From Piromyces finnis (taxonomy: Eukaryota > Neocallimastigomycota > Neocallimastigomycetes > Neocallimastigales > Neocallimastigaceae), in the NCBI GenBank assembly GCA_002104945.1, contig MCFH01000031.1:485501-549500 (forward strand): DNA of 64,000 bases, in the 5' to 3' direction. Below the pieces are notes generated by a model. The model was not told the DNA's origin. It saw nothing but the letters and a program-made list of their open reading frames with translations, and made no database searches. The translations under genes and the position numbers were made by a program. Every line of letters starts with the position of its first letter. The stretch's first letter is position 1. Below are positions 1 to 12,820 of this stretch, piece after piece.

Positions 1-611
1 ATAAAAATTATTGAATTAAAAAAAATTTATTAATTTATTAATAAATATTTAAATACTCATTCCATTCATCTATATGTCTTTTAAATGTAAACAAAAAAAG
101 TTATATATAAAAAGATATTTTTAAATTTTATAATATTTAAAATTAATATTTTAATTGTTATTTAATAACACTTATGGATTATGATAAAAATAATATTTGT
201 TGATTGATTTTTGTATAAATAGTAATTTATTTATGAATTATTAAATTAATAGCATTAAATTTTTATAACTCTATAAAATTATTTTTTAATATGAAAATGC
301 TACTAAAGAAATTAAATACAGATTATAAATATAATGATTTTGCTTTGTTTCGTTTTTTTTTTAATTTGTTTGTTTTTTTACTACTATTTTTAAATTCCTT
401 TATAGATATTGTTGATTTTTATATTAAATGTTTATTGTAAATTTCTAGATTAACTTAATTTCTCGGTTTGTTTTGACTTTTTTGTTACTGTTGATTATTG
501 AATTTGTATGATTATATTATTTTTTTTTTTTCTTTTTGTTATTATATATAAAAAAAAAAATTATTCTTCATCTTCCTTTGGAACAACTCTTGAAAGTAAC
601 TATATTTATTA

Positions 612-687
<76 letters not shown>

Positions 688-758
688 AATAAAAATATAT
701 ATAATAATAAATAAATTTAAAATTAGAATACTATTAATAAAAATATTATAGAAATTTA
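1..758. other. AT-rich flank without a supported gene
   Basis: This is the left edge of the window, lying downstream of TOM22, which is read leftwards. It is AT-rich and broken by stops in all frames. It contains homopolymers and one ATT/TTA microsatellite, listed separately. I see no gene or RNA in it. Confidence 0.6.
615..684. repeat. (TTA)n microsatellite
   Basis: About 70 bases of almost uninterrupted TTA/ATT trinucleotide repeat lie just 3' of TOM22. They give an artefactual poly-Tyr reading frame on the plus strand. There is no sign that the repeat is coding. Confidence 0.9.
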
Positions 759-1133
759 TTAGTGTACCTGGTGTTGTCTATATTGTTGTTCTTGAGCTTT
801 TTGATTTTCTTGATGTATAGCAGCTTGTTCTCTTTCAATTTCTAAAACTACTGGTAAAGCAAGTATACTAGCAGCAGTAACTAAAATCCAAGCACTATTA
901 CCAACAGCTTTTAATAAACCGAATGACTTTGAAAATAAGGAAGAAGCTGAATTTGAAATTCTAGCTCTAGTTTCTGGAGGAACAATATCTTTTAAAGCCA
1001 TTACTCTTGACATAAAAGTTTCATCGTCATCAATTTCGGAATCTTCTTCATCAGAAGAAGTATATTCTTCTTCTTCTTCTTCTTCTGAAACTAAAACATT
1101 ATTTTTATCTTCAATTTCTTCTAAGTAAGCCAT
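759..1133 (-). CDS. TOM22: Mitochondrial import receptor subunit Tom22
   Basis: This intronless gene encodes 124 residues. Tom22 is the central receptor of the TOM translocase in the outer membrane of mitochondria or hydrogenosomes, where it binds presequences and docks Tom20 and Tom70. The protein shows the family layout: a strongly acidic cytosolic N-terminus (Glu/Asp runs at about residues 16-40), the conserved segment MALKDIVPPETRARI (about 45-59), and a single membrane span near residues 79-98 with the characteristic proline (ALPVV). A short Gln-rich tail follows. The length is slightly below the 140-165 residues usual in yeasts and moulds. It is divergent to ORC4, with 498 bases between the two start codons. 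The fungal character of the central segment makes the assignment firm. If the host is an anaerobic gut fungus the receptor would serve the hydrogenosome; that part is inference. Confidence 0.88.
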   Translation of the reverse strand: MAYLEEIEDKNNVLVSEEEEEEEYTSSDEEDSEIDDDETFMSRVMALKDIVPPETRARISNSASSLFSKSFGLLKAVGNSAWILVTAASILALPVVLEIEREQAAIHQENQKAQEQQYRQHQVH

Positions 1134-1631
1134 TTCTTTAAATAATATATCAATTAAATAATTTATATTATATCAATTTATTTGAATTATATATTGGTAA
1201 AATGTTAATAAGATATGAAAATATTTAAATAAACCAGAATTCTTATTATCTATTTCATGATTATTTACCAAAAAAATTTTATTATATTCAAAGTGTATTT
1301 ACAAAAAAAATTATAATTGTTTTTCATTAATTTGGATAAAATTCAAAATGTAAAAAAAAGAAACTAATAAGATGATTGGGTAGATTAATAATTAATTTCT
1401 TTTTTTTCTGTAATAGTAATAAAAATTTTAAACTTTTTCGTAATAATATATGTTAATAAATTTATGGATATTTTATATTTAATACATTTTTAAAAAAAGT
1501 TTAATATACTATTTCATATTGTATCAATAAATTTAATTAAATATAAAAGGTTTATTTGACATTTAAATAATTTATCCTTTATAAAATTTAAAACAATTAA
1601 TTATCAATAGTAATAAATATTAAAGAGTACT
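1134..1631. promoter_or_regulatory. Divergent TOM22/ORC4 intergenic region
   Basis: These 498 bases separate two divergent start codons, so they should hold both promoters and both 5' leaders. The sequence is about 80% or more A/T with poly-A and poly-T stretches. I cannot point to a specific TATA box or factor site. Confidence 0.4.
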
Positions 1632-3853
1632 ATGTTGCAAGATACCTTACCCAATATTAATAAAAAAGATATAAATAATGTTAAAAGAATAATATTAAAT
1701 AATTTAACTGGTAAATCCTATACCAATAAATTAATTGGTTTAGAAGAACAATACAAGTAAAACTTTTATTTCTTCCTTATTTCTATATATATATGAATAT
1801 AATAATATTATTATTAATTATTAAAGAAAAAGTATAAGGCATTTATTTAATTATTTATTTTATCTTTATTTTTAATATATACTTATCAAATAAATGAATA
1901 TTAATTAATTTTAAATTATATCAAATATAAATATAAAGTACTTTATATGATATATGTAAAAAAACTATAGAAACGGGTGAAAGTAATTCAACTTTATTAA
2001 TCGGAAATCGTGGTTGTGGAAAAACAATGGTAATGACATACGTGCATAAAATGTATAATATTTAATCATTAAAGCCAATAAATTATAAATATATAAAATT
2101 TCAAATTTTTATTTTAATTTTTTAAAATATCTTAGATAGTGAATAAACTTTTAGATAATTTAGATAAAGAATATAATAAGGATAAGCAAACCTTCTTAAC
2201 AGTTCGTTTAAATGGGTTAATTCAATCTGACGATCGTCTTGCATTAAAAGAAATGATATATCAATTATCCCAAGAAGAAGCAATGGAGAATTTAAATAGT
2301 GTAAGTAACTTATAAAATTTTTAAAATATAAATATTGAGGTTATAATTACTACTTGTTATACTGATATAGTTATTGCTATCATTATTAATATTATGTTAA
2401 TTAATTAATTAATTAATTATTTATTTATTTATTTATTTACTTTTCTATTTATTTATCATATTATATATTATATATTATATATATGTATATGTATATGTAT
2501 AAAGACTTCATTTTCAGAGGTATTGTCATATTTATTAAATGTACTATCAATTGGAACAAAAACTTCAAAACCTGTAATAATAGTACTTGATGAATTTGAT
2601 TTATTCACTCAACATAATAAACAAACGTTATTATACAATTTATTTGATATTGCACAAAGTAATCAAAATCCTATAGTAGTTATTGGTTTAACTTGCCAAC
2701 TTGTAAATAACACAAATTATATTTTTTTTTTTTTTTTAATTTTATAATAATAACTTTTATTGCTATTTTACGTAATATTTAAAGAACAAATACTTTGTAA
2801 AGCTATTAATTAAATTTTAATTTTCATTTATAAAAGAATGTTGTTGAATTACTAGAAAAAAGAGTCAAGTCAAGATATTCACATAGACAAGTATTATGCT
2901 TTCCACCTATAGAAATTGAAGATTTTGAAAAGATTATTATAAATTCATTGAAGATACCCGAAAATAACTCAAAAATTAACAAGGATTATATAAAAAAATT
3001 TAATACAGAAGTAGATGTAATTATCATTAATATACAGAAAATAAAAATAAAAAAAAAACGATTAAATAATATAATGATAACATATTATTATTAATTATAT
3101 TTTACTATAGAAAATATTTTCTGATGAATCTATAAAAACAATAATAAATAGATTATTTGATATTACTAATAATTCAAGAAACTTTCTAAAAATATGTGTA
3201 AATATTTAATATATATATTATCATAAAATTAAATATATAATTATATGTAATAACAACAATAATAACAATAATCTAGATTGAACCAATATATAAACTTTCT
3301 GTAAATCAACCATATCCAAAAGTAAATGATTTTCTCGACGCTTATACAAGACAATATATTGATTCTAAAACTGAATTATTAAAGGGTTTGTTAATTTGTT
3401 TAATATAATTTCAATAATATTTATATATAGTTTATTAATCTGGAATATACATGATAAGATAAAATAAATGATTAATTATGCAATTCTATTAATATATTTA
3501 AAGGAACATCAATTCTTGAATTATGTTTAATTATTGCAATGAAGTGTTTACTAGAAAAACATATAGAAGTATTTAATTTTGAAATGATATATGATGAATA
3601 TAAAAAATTTGTACAAAAAATTGAAGCTACTGGAAATGGTCGAGAAATTTTTTTCAAAAAGCAAGTTGCTATGAAAGCATTAGAGCATTTAATAGCAATT
3701 GAACTTGTATTACCAACAGAAGCATCTGGTAAATGTCCTAAGGAATATAGAATGATGAAAGTTCTTCTAGAACCAAATCAAATAACTCAAGCTGTATTAA
3801 AACATAATGAATGTCCTACATCAATAAAGCAATGGGGTACAAGATGGCTTTAA
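1632..3853 (+). CDS. ORC4: Origin recognition complex subunit 4
   Basis: I read eight exons: 1632-1756, 1939-2029, 2136-2300, 2505-2702, 2837-3010, 3111-3197, 3277-3385 and 3504-3853. Joined, they keep frame and give 432 residues, close to human ORC4 (436). Orc4 is an AAA+ subunit of the complex that marks replication origins and loads MCM helicase. Visible motifs are the family signature GESNS followed by Walker A GNRGCGKT (residues 64-71), Walker [10 protein letters not shown] (151-159), the stretch QTLLYNLFD, sensor-1 region VVIGLTC, and the basic segment [14 protein letters not shown] at the start of exon 5. The last exon is the winged-helix part and ends RWL. Walker A has Asn and Cys where animal Orc4 has Pro and Ser; the catalytic Lys and Thr are kept. 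It converges on IFT46 with about 300 bases between the stop codons. Confidence 0.93.
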
Positions 3854-4150
3854 ATTATTTAATTTATCTGAATTAAATTTACTCAATTTGTAATTATGAA
3901 ATAAAAATGTATTATATTTTATATGTTTATAATTAAATTTGGTTATCGTTTTTATTTCTTTAAAAATAATAAATTTTAAAATATTTATATTACAAAAATG
4001 ATATTTGTTATTTAAATGATATTGTTTCTTTTTCGTTCTTTTTTTTTTAATACTTCTCTTTATTTATTTCTTTTGGGTATTAATTGAATGATATGTATTT
4101 ATTAATATAATTACGATAATTAAATAATTTTATTTTTAAATAAATCAATA

Positions 4151-5925
4151 TTAATTTAAATGTTTCATTGCTTTGAAATGTTGAGAATTTTTAAATTCTG
4201 AATATAAAGTAAACATCACATGTAATGATTCAATAGTAGTCCTCGAGTTCATTTCACTTATTTCGTTTATTTTCTGATTTTCTGAACTTATTGGGATATC
4301 AAGAAGAATTAGTAATAAATGAATATAATCTATTAATGGTAAATCAAGATCTGCTGAAGGTAATTCAATCTATGAGTCAAAATAATAATAAATTCATTTT
4401 TTAAAATTTTATATTTGATAATTTTTTGGACGTATATAAAAAAAAAAAAAAAAGTAGAATATCTTTATTCTTACATTATTTAAACCTTCTTCTATTTCTG
4501 AAGGCCAAACTTGCATTAAATCCTATAGCATATTTTTAAATATATTATTATAAATTGAGCATTTGTTTAATAATTTATATATATATAATTACTTCAATAT
4601 CTGGCATTCTTCTAGTATATATAACATTATTACGTGGTTTTGTCTCATGTAATTCATTAATATTAGATATCCATGTATCTATTAATGAAGGGTCTTCACT
4701 TATATCTTCTGAAGACAATGACCTTACTTTTAATTCTGAATTCGTTGAAGATTTTGTAATAGCTCGTAAACGAAGATCCAATACTATTTAAATGCAATGT
4801 TTAATATATATATATACATATATATTTATTAATAAAATTAAGAAATTGGTTCAAAAATATATTAATTTTATTATAATATTAACCGGAAGGATCTGATTGC
4901 TTCCCAGATGGTTCATCAACACATGTTAAACCTAGTGTATCCACCTCATTATCACAACGAGGAATCTGTTAAAAAAAATTTTATGATATCATCCAAATGA
5001 AATATTGTATATTAATTATTTTGATTACAATAAGCTAGAATAGTTTTTCATAATTTAACTTACTTTTATAAAAGCATCTATATCACCAACAGCTGGAATA
5101 TAATCTGGTATAAATGGTTTTAATTCAGTATCTAATTTTATATCTAAAGGTTTATACTGATCTATGAACGAAAATAATTCTTTTATTTCATCATTAACAT
5201 TTCCCATTAACTCATATTTTCTAACATATTATAATAATATGATAAATGATATTTAATATTTAATATTTTATTCTTTTGTTTTTGATATATAATTATGTAT
5301 AAAATATTTATTTGTTTAATACTTTGTATAATCTTCATCATCTGGTGATAAATTATCAGTATCAAGATATTTACTCTTTGATTCGTATTCTCCAGAATAT
5401 CCAATATCATTTGTACTTCTTAATGTCTTTTATTATTATTTTGTTTTAAGAAAAAATATACATAGAATGATATAATAATACATATTATTAATATTTTCTA
5501 TTATTAATGTGCTATATGTATATATATATTTTTTAATAATTATATATTATATGTTATTTATCAAAAACATACAACATGAGCATCTTCATCATCTGAATGA
5601 TCATATTCTTCTTCTGATTCTGAAATTGGATGAGTTGGTGGTGAATCCCCATGATAGTTACTCATTTTTGAACTTTCACCATCATCAGAAACTTCTAATT
5701 CTTCATCATAATAATTATTATCTACTCTTGTTGTGCTGAAATTTAGATTTTTTGTTTTACTCACCTAATTTAATTATTTATTATTAATATATATATTTGT
5801 TAAAAAAAAAAAAAACAAAATAAATATTATTTAATTATTACTTATATATATTCCTTAATACAATTATTTACTAATTCATTATATGATTCATCATTATCAC
5901 TGGTTTCACTATCACTATCAAACAT
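4151..5925 (-). CDS. IFT46: Intraflagellar transport protein 46 (IFT-B core)
   Basis: Eight exons are read right to left: 5925-5872, 5764-5573, 5426-5323, 5220-5064, 4965-4884, 4783-4593, 4522-4475 and 4369-4151. They join in frame to 348 residues. IFT46 is a core subunit of the IFT-B train that carries cargo, including outer dynein arms, into growing flagella. Signatures seen are PDYIPAVGDIDAFIK (exon 4), SGKQSDPSVLDLRLRAITK across the exon 5/6 junction, WISNINELHETKP and YTRRMPDIE (exon 6), and the ending LYSEFKNSQHFKAMK. The N-terminal 130 residues or so are acidic and low in complexity, as in other IFT46 proteins. The first donor site (after codon 18) is the least certain junction. Presence of this gene means the organism builds a flagellum. 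Confidence 0.93.
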
Positions 5926-6859
5926 TTTATTAAAATATATTTTTTATACAAAAGTTACTGTGTTAATGAAATTTAATTATATTCAGTGGATATATTTCAA
6001 GTCACCTTAATTTAAATTTTTATTAAAAAAAATGTTTAAATTATAATTATTATGGTTATTGTTATTAAATATATTTATTCTATACTGTATATTAAAAATA
6101 AAAAATAATTAAACTTTTTTTTTTCATCTCTAATTCATCGTTATTATAAAAATTAAAATTATATTTTATACCTAATAATTTATTATATATTAAAATAATA
6201 TAATAATAATAGTAATAAAAATAGTATGAAATTAATATCAATTAACGTCAATGAACATTTAACTGTTGTTCAATACATATTAAATTGATGTTATAAATAT
6301 ATAGTCATAAGTTCTTTATGATATTTTTCTATTATTATTTTATTGTTGAAATTTCTTTTATAACTCCGAATAAAATCTAAACAAATAATCAAAATTAATA
6401 TAAAAAATGATATTTATTAATTTATTTTTTATTTTTGATGTTACACGTAATGATGAATCTAATCCTTTGAAGTTTAAAAGATATTAAACTTTAAAATTAA
6501 TATTTTTTAAAAATTAATAATGAAATAAAGACAGTGCTGCTCACAACTTTTGTGATTCCAAAACTTTTTTTTCATTTTATGTTGCTTTTTATTTGTAAAA
6601 GTTAATATTTATATATAAATATATATACAAAGAAAAAGGGAAAGTGAAAAAGTAAGCAAATTTTCTAAATGAAAAATTTATAAATTAAAAATAAAAACAA
6701 TATAAAAAATTTAAAATTTTAAAATTAAAAAAGGTTGGAAATATTAATATAGTAATTATAAAATATAAATTATAAAATATAGAGAATGCTAATACTTATT
6801 TTTTCATTTTTCTTTATTATGATTATTCAAACAGGAAATTAGATTTAGATAATAATATA
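5926..6859. promoter_or_regulatory. Divergent intergenic region IFT46 / coiled-coil gene
   Basis: This 934-base AT-rich stretch lies between two divergent start codons, so it should contain the promoters of both genes. A small palindrome, TCACAA-CTT-TTGTGA, lies at about 6540-6554. No coding exon was seen. Confidence 0.4.
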
Positions 6860-9800
6860 ATGAATTTGGATTTTAAACCAGAAGATTATTTAAATAGATC
6901 TATTAGTTTAGATTTGAGTAATGAACTAGAAAGTATTATTGAAAAGGCAAAAAGAGATAAAAATAATATTTTCAGCAGTTTAATAAATTATTCATTGGAT
7001 TCTTCATCGGATTTAGTAAAGCAAAATACAAATTTTCATGATAATATTTTATTAAATATAGAAGATGATGAGGATAATAGTCTTATTAAAAGTATATATT
7101 CAAATATTTCTTTTAAAATTCCTGAAAATATATTTAATTCAAAAGAATACATAAACTTAAAAAATAATAATGAAGATAATGAAGATTTAAAGACATCAAT
7201 GAATAATAATTTAAGAGATAAAAATCTTAAACATAATCATTTAGAGGAAGATTTTCAGTTTCAAATAGATAACTTAAAAAAATATATTTATAATAATAAT
7301 AATAATATAAACTCTGAAGTTCCTAGTTTTAGATTAAATACATCTTTTAATTATTCTGAAATAAACAATGATTTCCAGAAATTAAAAGAAAGTCAAAATT
7401 TTAAAACAGAGATAATAAGTATGTTATAAATAATTTATTTATTTATTAAGATAATATAGTATTATTCATCTAATAATTACTCAATAAATATTGTTCATTA
7501 ATATATAAAAAAGATAATGAAGACCTTATACCAAAATTATACAATGAAAGTGAGCATAATTTACCAAAAGTAATTATTTTATTATAAAATTATATATATA
7601 TATTATTATATATTATTGTAAGTTATTAATAATTAATTATAATTATTTAAAAATTTTACTACTATCTTAATAGGGTATCTTTCAAACTGTATATTAATTA
7701 AGATATTATCATTATTTTTAATCCTTTTTTTAAAAAAAAAAAATAAAAAATAAATTTTTTATAATTAATCAGATAGTTTTAATAATGATGAATATAACAA
7801 TAATTTAAGAAAAAGTTATATTTTTACACCACAAAGCTCTTATTTGTCTTATGAAGTTTTAAAAACATCAATCAATGATAATGGAATAACTAATAAAAAA
7901 AATGATGAAAAAAAAATAAATATAAATAAAAATAGTTTTATTACAGGAAAAAACGAAGACTCAAGTATCTACGAATATATAAATTATAAAGATGACATAA
8001 ATGATGACAATAATGAAAATGAAATAAAAAATATAAAAGAAAAAAATTACGATAATTACAACGAAGATTCATCCATTCTTTGTGAATCAATAAGAAGTTC
8101 AAGTTCTAATAATACAAATAATACATTAACATTATACAATATTAACGAATATAAAAAGAAGAAAAATAATAAAAACTATAATAAAATTAAAAATAACGAT
8201 ATTGAATATATAAATAGAAAAGAAGGTTATGATATACAAAATAATAATAATAATTGTAATATAAAAAATATCACTAATATTATCAGTAGTAACGACAAAT
8301 TTAATGAAGATATTAAAAAAGATATTATAAACAAAGATACGATAAATCCAAAAATAAGTATTGATTATTCAACAACTTTAAATAATACTCAAAACAATGA
8401 GAGTAAAATTAGTAAACAAAATGTTGGTATTAATAAAAATGACATTAAAAATAATAATGGAAACTATAATAATTTCATATATGAAAATCCTATATTCAAA
8501 AAAAATGATAATCATTTGGTAAAAAATTATAATAATCTCATTAGTGAACATAAAACTAATAATATCTTAAATTTAGAAAATTCTAATAGAAAAAGTTTGA
8601 ATTTAGAAAATGAAAAATATATAAAAGAATTAAAAGAAACTGTACTCTTTTTATCTAATCAATTGAAAAATTTAAATGAAAAAACAAAACAAATGGAAGA
8701 AAAAATAAATGTATTCGAAAAAAATAATACAAAATTAGAGAATAAAGTAGAAATAGAAAATAAAAATAATATAATAAAATTTAATACAGATGTAGAAAAC
8801 ATAAAACAATATACAATTAACCTAATTAATTCATCAATAAAAAGTTTTGAATCTTCAATTATGGAAAAAATAAAAAATTATGTTAATGATATGTTTGATA
8901 ATTTAGATTGTATATCTGATAATAAATTAAAGAAAATTTTAGTACAAGAGTTTGAAGAGTATGAAAATAAAATTACAAATAAAATATTAAATGAAATACA
9001 ATTAAATAATGTGAATAGTTATAATTATAATAATGATAATTTTACTGAAAGTAAAATAAAAATTGAGAAACAAAATAATAATTCTATTAAAGATGAAAAC
9101 ATATTATTGAAACCCGAAAATTCTAACCCTAGAAAAGAAATAAATTTAAATGTTAAATCTAACCCTTTGATGATTAAAAATTCTTATAATATAAATGAAA
9201 ATGAATGTAATTACGAATATGAATATACTGATATTAATATTAACAACAACAATGATGGCTGCAATAATAATAGTAATAGTACCAATGATAATAAATCCGT
9301 AAATAGTGCTAATATTTGTACTTATAACAATGATAATAAAATTCATAATGATATATATAGTAAAGATAGTATAAAATACAATAATATAATAAATGAGCAA
9401 ACAACATTTGTAAAAACAACAAATAAAAATTTTGAAAATGAAACAAAAAATAATATACATGAAATAATAGTTAATAAAGAAGAATGTAGTCAATCAAATA
9501 AATCAGAATATAAATGGAAAAATGTACCACCATTAAAAGATTTTATTAATAAGAAAACTACGGGAACAGAATTTAAACCAACTTTTATTAAAAAAATGCA
9601 TACTCAAAATATTACAAATAAAATTCCAAAAGAAAAAAAAGGCAATAGTTTAATTAAGGATAAAAATAATAGTTCTAAAATAAAGACAAAACAACTTACC
9701 AGTGCTGGTCATCATATAAATAATGAGAAAAAGGCAGTGATTAACGATAAAAAGCCAAAGAATGAAATTAAGAACCAAGAAATACAGAATGTTGTTGATA

Positions 9801-10313
9801 TGAATAGTTTTATATCAATACCATTTATTGAAACTATTGAAGAAAGTGATTTTTATTTGCATCCAATTAAAGCAGAAAATTTAGAAAAGGATGAGAAAGA
9901 TTTTAATTATGAAAGTACAAATACTAATATTTATAATAATAAAAAGGAAGATGTTATAACATATTCTTTAAAGGAGGAGGATGAAGAAATGAAAAATATT
10001 CAAAGTATGATAGAGAGTTTAAAGAAAAGAATATCACAAAGATCAAAAACTCTTGATCCATTAAAATATCAAGGTATATATATTATAATTTACTGTTATT
10101 ATTTTTCTTATTTAATAATATTATAAATATTAAATATTTAAATATTATTATTATTATTGTTATTTTTAAGTGCGAAATTCAGTAAAAAAAGGTGCAATAA
10201 AGCCTAAAAAAAAGGTTAAACCAAAAGTTTCAACATTAAAATCCTTAAGATCACCTCCATCATATACGAAACCAACAGAAGCTTCCCGTTTAAAATCAAA
10301 AACAAGAATTTAA
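6860..10313 (+). CDS. Asn/Lys-rich coiled-coil protein, function unknown
   Basis: Four exons (6860-7418, 7514-7549, 7773-10073, 10171-10313) join in frame to 1012 residues. The second exon has to end at a GTGAGC donor; the more obvious GTAATT donor 20 bases later would break the frame. I do not recognise the family. The protein is extremely rich in Asn, Lys, Ile and Glu. A likely coiled coil sits near the middle (DNA about 8620-9000; it contains LKETVLFLSNQLKNLNEK and further heptad-like stretches). A better-conserved-looking block follows at about 9490-9590 (YKWKNVPPLKDFINKKTTG), then an acidic section. The C-terminus is basic, Lys- and Ser-rich, and ends SRLKSKTRI. There is no signal peptide or membrane span. 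Its divergent arrangement with IFT46 and its coiled coil would allow a basal-body or cytoskeletal role, but that is only a guess. Confidence 0.7.
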
Positions 10314-10374
10314 TAATTTAATTATTTAATTATCGATAACAATACAATTTATATCTATCCCCTCCCTCTCTCTC

Positions 10375-10405
<31 letters not shown>

Positions 10406-10783
10406 CTCTACAATTTTATATATTATTTCTAAAATATTTTTTATGATATACCCAAACAAAAAGTACAATCTTTTTATTAATAATACCAGATGACAAAAAA
10501 AACAAAACCATAAGCAAAAAATAAATAAAAATTTTTTTTCTATAATAAACTTTTTTTTATTTGTTAAGATTATTAGGAATTATTTTCTATTTACATAACA
10601 TGTGCATTTAAACAAAACAAATTTTCATTACAAAGAAATTTAAATTTATTTTAATCAATATTTTTTTCTTATTTTGTTTTTATTGGTATATGTTTATATA
10701 TATATAAAGTTTACAACTTAAGATAGAGCGAGTAATTAATTAATATAATATATATTATTAATATGTATATATATTATATATAT
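10314..10783. other. Convergent 3' intergenic spacer
   Basis: These 470 bases lie between two stop codons, from the plus-strand coiled-coil gene and the minus-strand methyltransferase. They hold a pyrimidine-rich stretch (CCCCTCCCTCTCTCT) running into a poly-T tract of about 22 bases near 10377-10398. Otherwise the sequence is plain AT-rich DNA. Polyadenylation of both genes must happen here, but I cannot place the sites. Confidence 0.4.
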
Positions 10784-11809
10784 TTAAAGTTTTTGGTATA
10801 ATCTTAAAAAGTATCTCATGTTATTTAATTTGGTTGGATAATGAAGGGGTTGAATTTTTTCATTAGGTAATCTGTACCATACTGCATCATCTTTCAGTAT
10901 AATATCAAAGCTTTTAATCATATCAATGAGTTGGAAAATCATAATTGTTTTTTTTCTATCTCCTTCACTATTATTTACATTTAAATTTGAGAAAGAACCA
11001 GCTGAATCCACTAATAAGAAGTAAGAGCCTTTTGGTAAATTTTTAACAAGTCTAGTAATTAATTGTACTGTTTCTTTTTTAGACATGGTAAAAAGTTCGT
11101 TCATAAGAAACATTGCTGTAACTAAAGTTGCTTTTGAAATATGTTCATCAACTGTCATTCCATCAACTTTATCATTTTTTAAAACATCAGCAACAGAGGT
11201 TGAATATTTAATTCGGTTATCTTTTATATTCCATTGTTCTTTCATTGTTTTAACTAAGCTATCTTGCACTTCATTATAATTTGCATAATCCTGACAATGG
11301 ATTTCTAGACCTTGATTTTCATCGGTTGAAGAAGCAAGGTTTGCACAAGTTAAACCAACAACTTCACTACCAGCACCTGAACCCATACAATAAATATAAC
11401 CATTTGGTGTAGCTAAGATATTAGAAAGTTCAGGATAGGAAGTGAAAAGTTCATTGTATGCTAATGCTCTTGAAGGAGCATAAGCCGTTGTGTATATTGG
11501 AAGATATTTTGGTTCACTAAAAATTGCATCATATTCTCTATTATAAAAATGGGTTTTAATTTGTTGTAATATAGTTTCAAAAGCATCATTGGAAATGTGT
11601 TCCATACAGGCATCCTTAATGATATTTAAAATTGCTTGGGAAACACATGTTTGCTTACCAAGGTGATAAATATGTTCAAGAAGATGTGGATTATCTTCTT
11701 TTTTTGGTTGTAATTGTAATTTTCTACTTTCCTTTTTTTGAATTCTGGAAGCTTTTTTCTTTAATTTAGTTTTCGAATTTCTATCACTCATTTTTTTTTT
11801 TTTATCCAA
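10784..11809 (-). CDS. BMT6: 25S rRNA (uridine-N3)-methyltransferase, Bmt6-like
   Basis: This is an intronless gene of 341 residues. It has the layout of the fungal Bmt6 family (Pfam Methyltransf_34), whose yeast member methylates U2843 of 25S rRNA at N3. The first 35 or so residues are a Lys/Arg-rich nucleolar-type tail. The family segment IYTTAYAPSRALAYNELF is at about 105-122. The SAM-binding motif I, YCMGSGAGSEVVGL, is at about 140-153 (GxGxG = 143-147). A motif IV-like stretch, ATLVTAMFLMNELF, and the late block GSYFLLVDSAGSF follow. A second Met (residue 7, in KKMSDR) could be the true start. Without a tree, separation from Bmt5-type enzymes rests on the overall pattern. It is likely a nucleolar ribosome-biogenesis enzyme. 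Confidence 0.75.
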   Translation of the reverse strand: MDKKKKMSDRNSKTKLKKKASRIQKKESRKLQLQPKKEDNPHLLEHIYHLGKQTCVSQAILNIIKDACMEHISNDAFETILQQIKTHFYNREYDAIFSEPKYLPIYTTAYAPSRALAYNELFTSYPELSNILATPNGYIYCMGSGAGSEVVGLTCANLASSTDENQGLEIHCQDYANYNEVQDSLVKTMKEQWNIKDNRIKYSTSVADVLKNDKVDGMTVDEHISKATLVTAMFLMNELFTMSKKETVQLITRLVKNLPKGSYFLLVDSAGSFSNLNVNNSEGDRKKTIMIFQLIDMIKSFDIILKDDAVWYRLPNEKIQPLHYPTKLNNMRYFLRLYQKL

Positions 11810-12820
11810 AATATAAATATATTATAAAAAATAAAATATTTAAAAATTTATTTAAAATTTAAACATTTTTTATTTAATTAATAAATGTGTAATAAAGATA
11901 CAATTATAATTGTACGATAATGTATCATTAAATGTACATAATAGTATTTAAAAATAATCAAAAAGTTTGATTTTGTTTGATTGAATAAAAATAATTTTAT
12001 AGAAAATTATTGGTTAAAAATTAATGTATTTCAAATAAAAAGAAAATTTTTTGGTCAAATTTTTTTTTTCAAGTAAAAACCAGAAAGATAAAAAAAAAAA
12101 GAAAAGAAAGAATAAGAAAATAATAATAATTTTAAAGTATAATTTTGAAAGTTTCATAATTATAGATGAGAAAAGATTATTATATATTTTAAAAAATATT
12201 GATTTATATAAAATAGATTTAAATGATGCTATTACCGATTAGTCTTTAAGACAAAGATAATGGTTCCAACATGCTCTTTACTGATAAATCTATATTATAT
12301 AAGAAATATTTTTATTTATTTATTGATATTTTGAAATGCTTAATTTTTATGAAAGTTTGTTTTATATATACATAATTAAAATGAATGTTGTGATAATAGT
12401 TATAATTTTATTTAAATGAAAGTGTGTATACATGTGTTTAAAAATAATAATTTAAAGTGTTTTTTTCCCTTTCAATAAAGCTCATCATTTTATTTATTGC
12501 TAGTTTTAATATAATGCTTTATAGTGTTTTTTCCTACTAGTAGTAATGATATTTTTATTTTATTTTAATAAAATTATTTTACTTTGCAAAATAATAAAAT
12601 ATTTCATAAAATATTTTATGAATTGATTAATACTTCTTGTTTTTGTTTATTAAAAATTGTTTATTATAAAAAAATAAATATATTAAATGAGAAAAGTGAA
12701 GAAATTATTTAATACTATATTAAATAACGCTATTAACGCTATAATAATTAATTATTTTATAAATGTTAATGAAGAAAAGTTTTATAATTATAAGTAATAT
12801 TTTTGCTATTATTTTGTAAT
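11810..12820. other. Intergenic region between two methyltransferase genes
   Basis: About 1 kb of AT-rich DNA upstream of the Bmt6-like gene and downstream of the next methyltransferase. A 63-codon plus-strand frame at 12051-12242 is Lys-rich, low in complexity and unlike any family I know, so I do not call it a gene. Nothing else stands out. Confidence 0.5.

Noticed and set aside
508-714. 68-codon plus-strand frame rich in Tyr
   Set aside because: It is produced by the ATT/TTA microsatellite and flanking T runs; no start context or family.
4555-4791. 78-codon plus-strand frame opposite IFT46
   Set aside because: Exact shadow of IFT46 exon 6; the minus strand carries the conserved sequence.
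7550-7569. Longer version of exon 2 in the coiled-coil gene ending at GTAATT
   Set aside because: It would put exon 3 out of frame; the GTGAGC donor after 7549 keeps one open frame to the stop.
12051-12242. 63-codon Lys-rich plus-strand frame
   Set aside because: Low complexity in an AT-rich spacer, no domain, and no conserved-looking segment.
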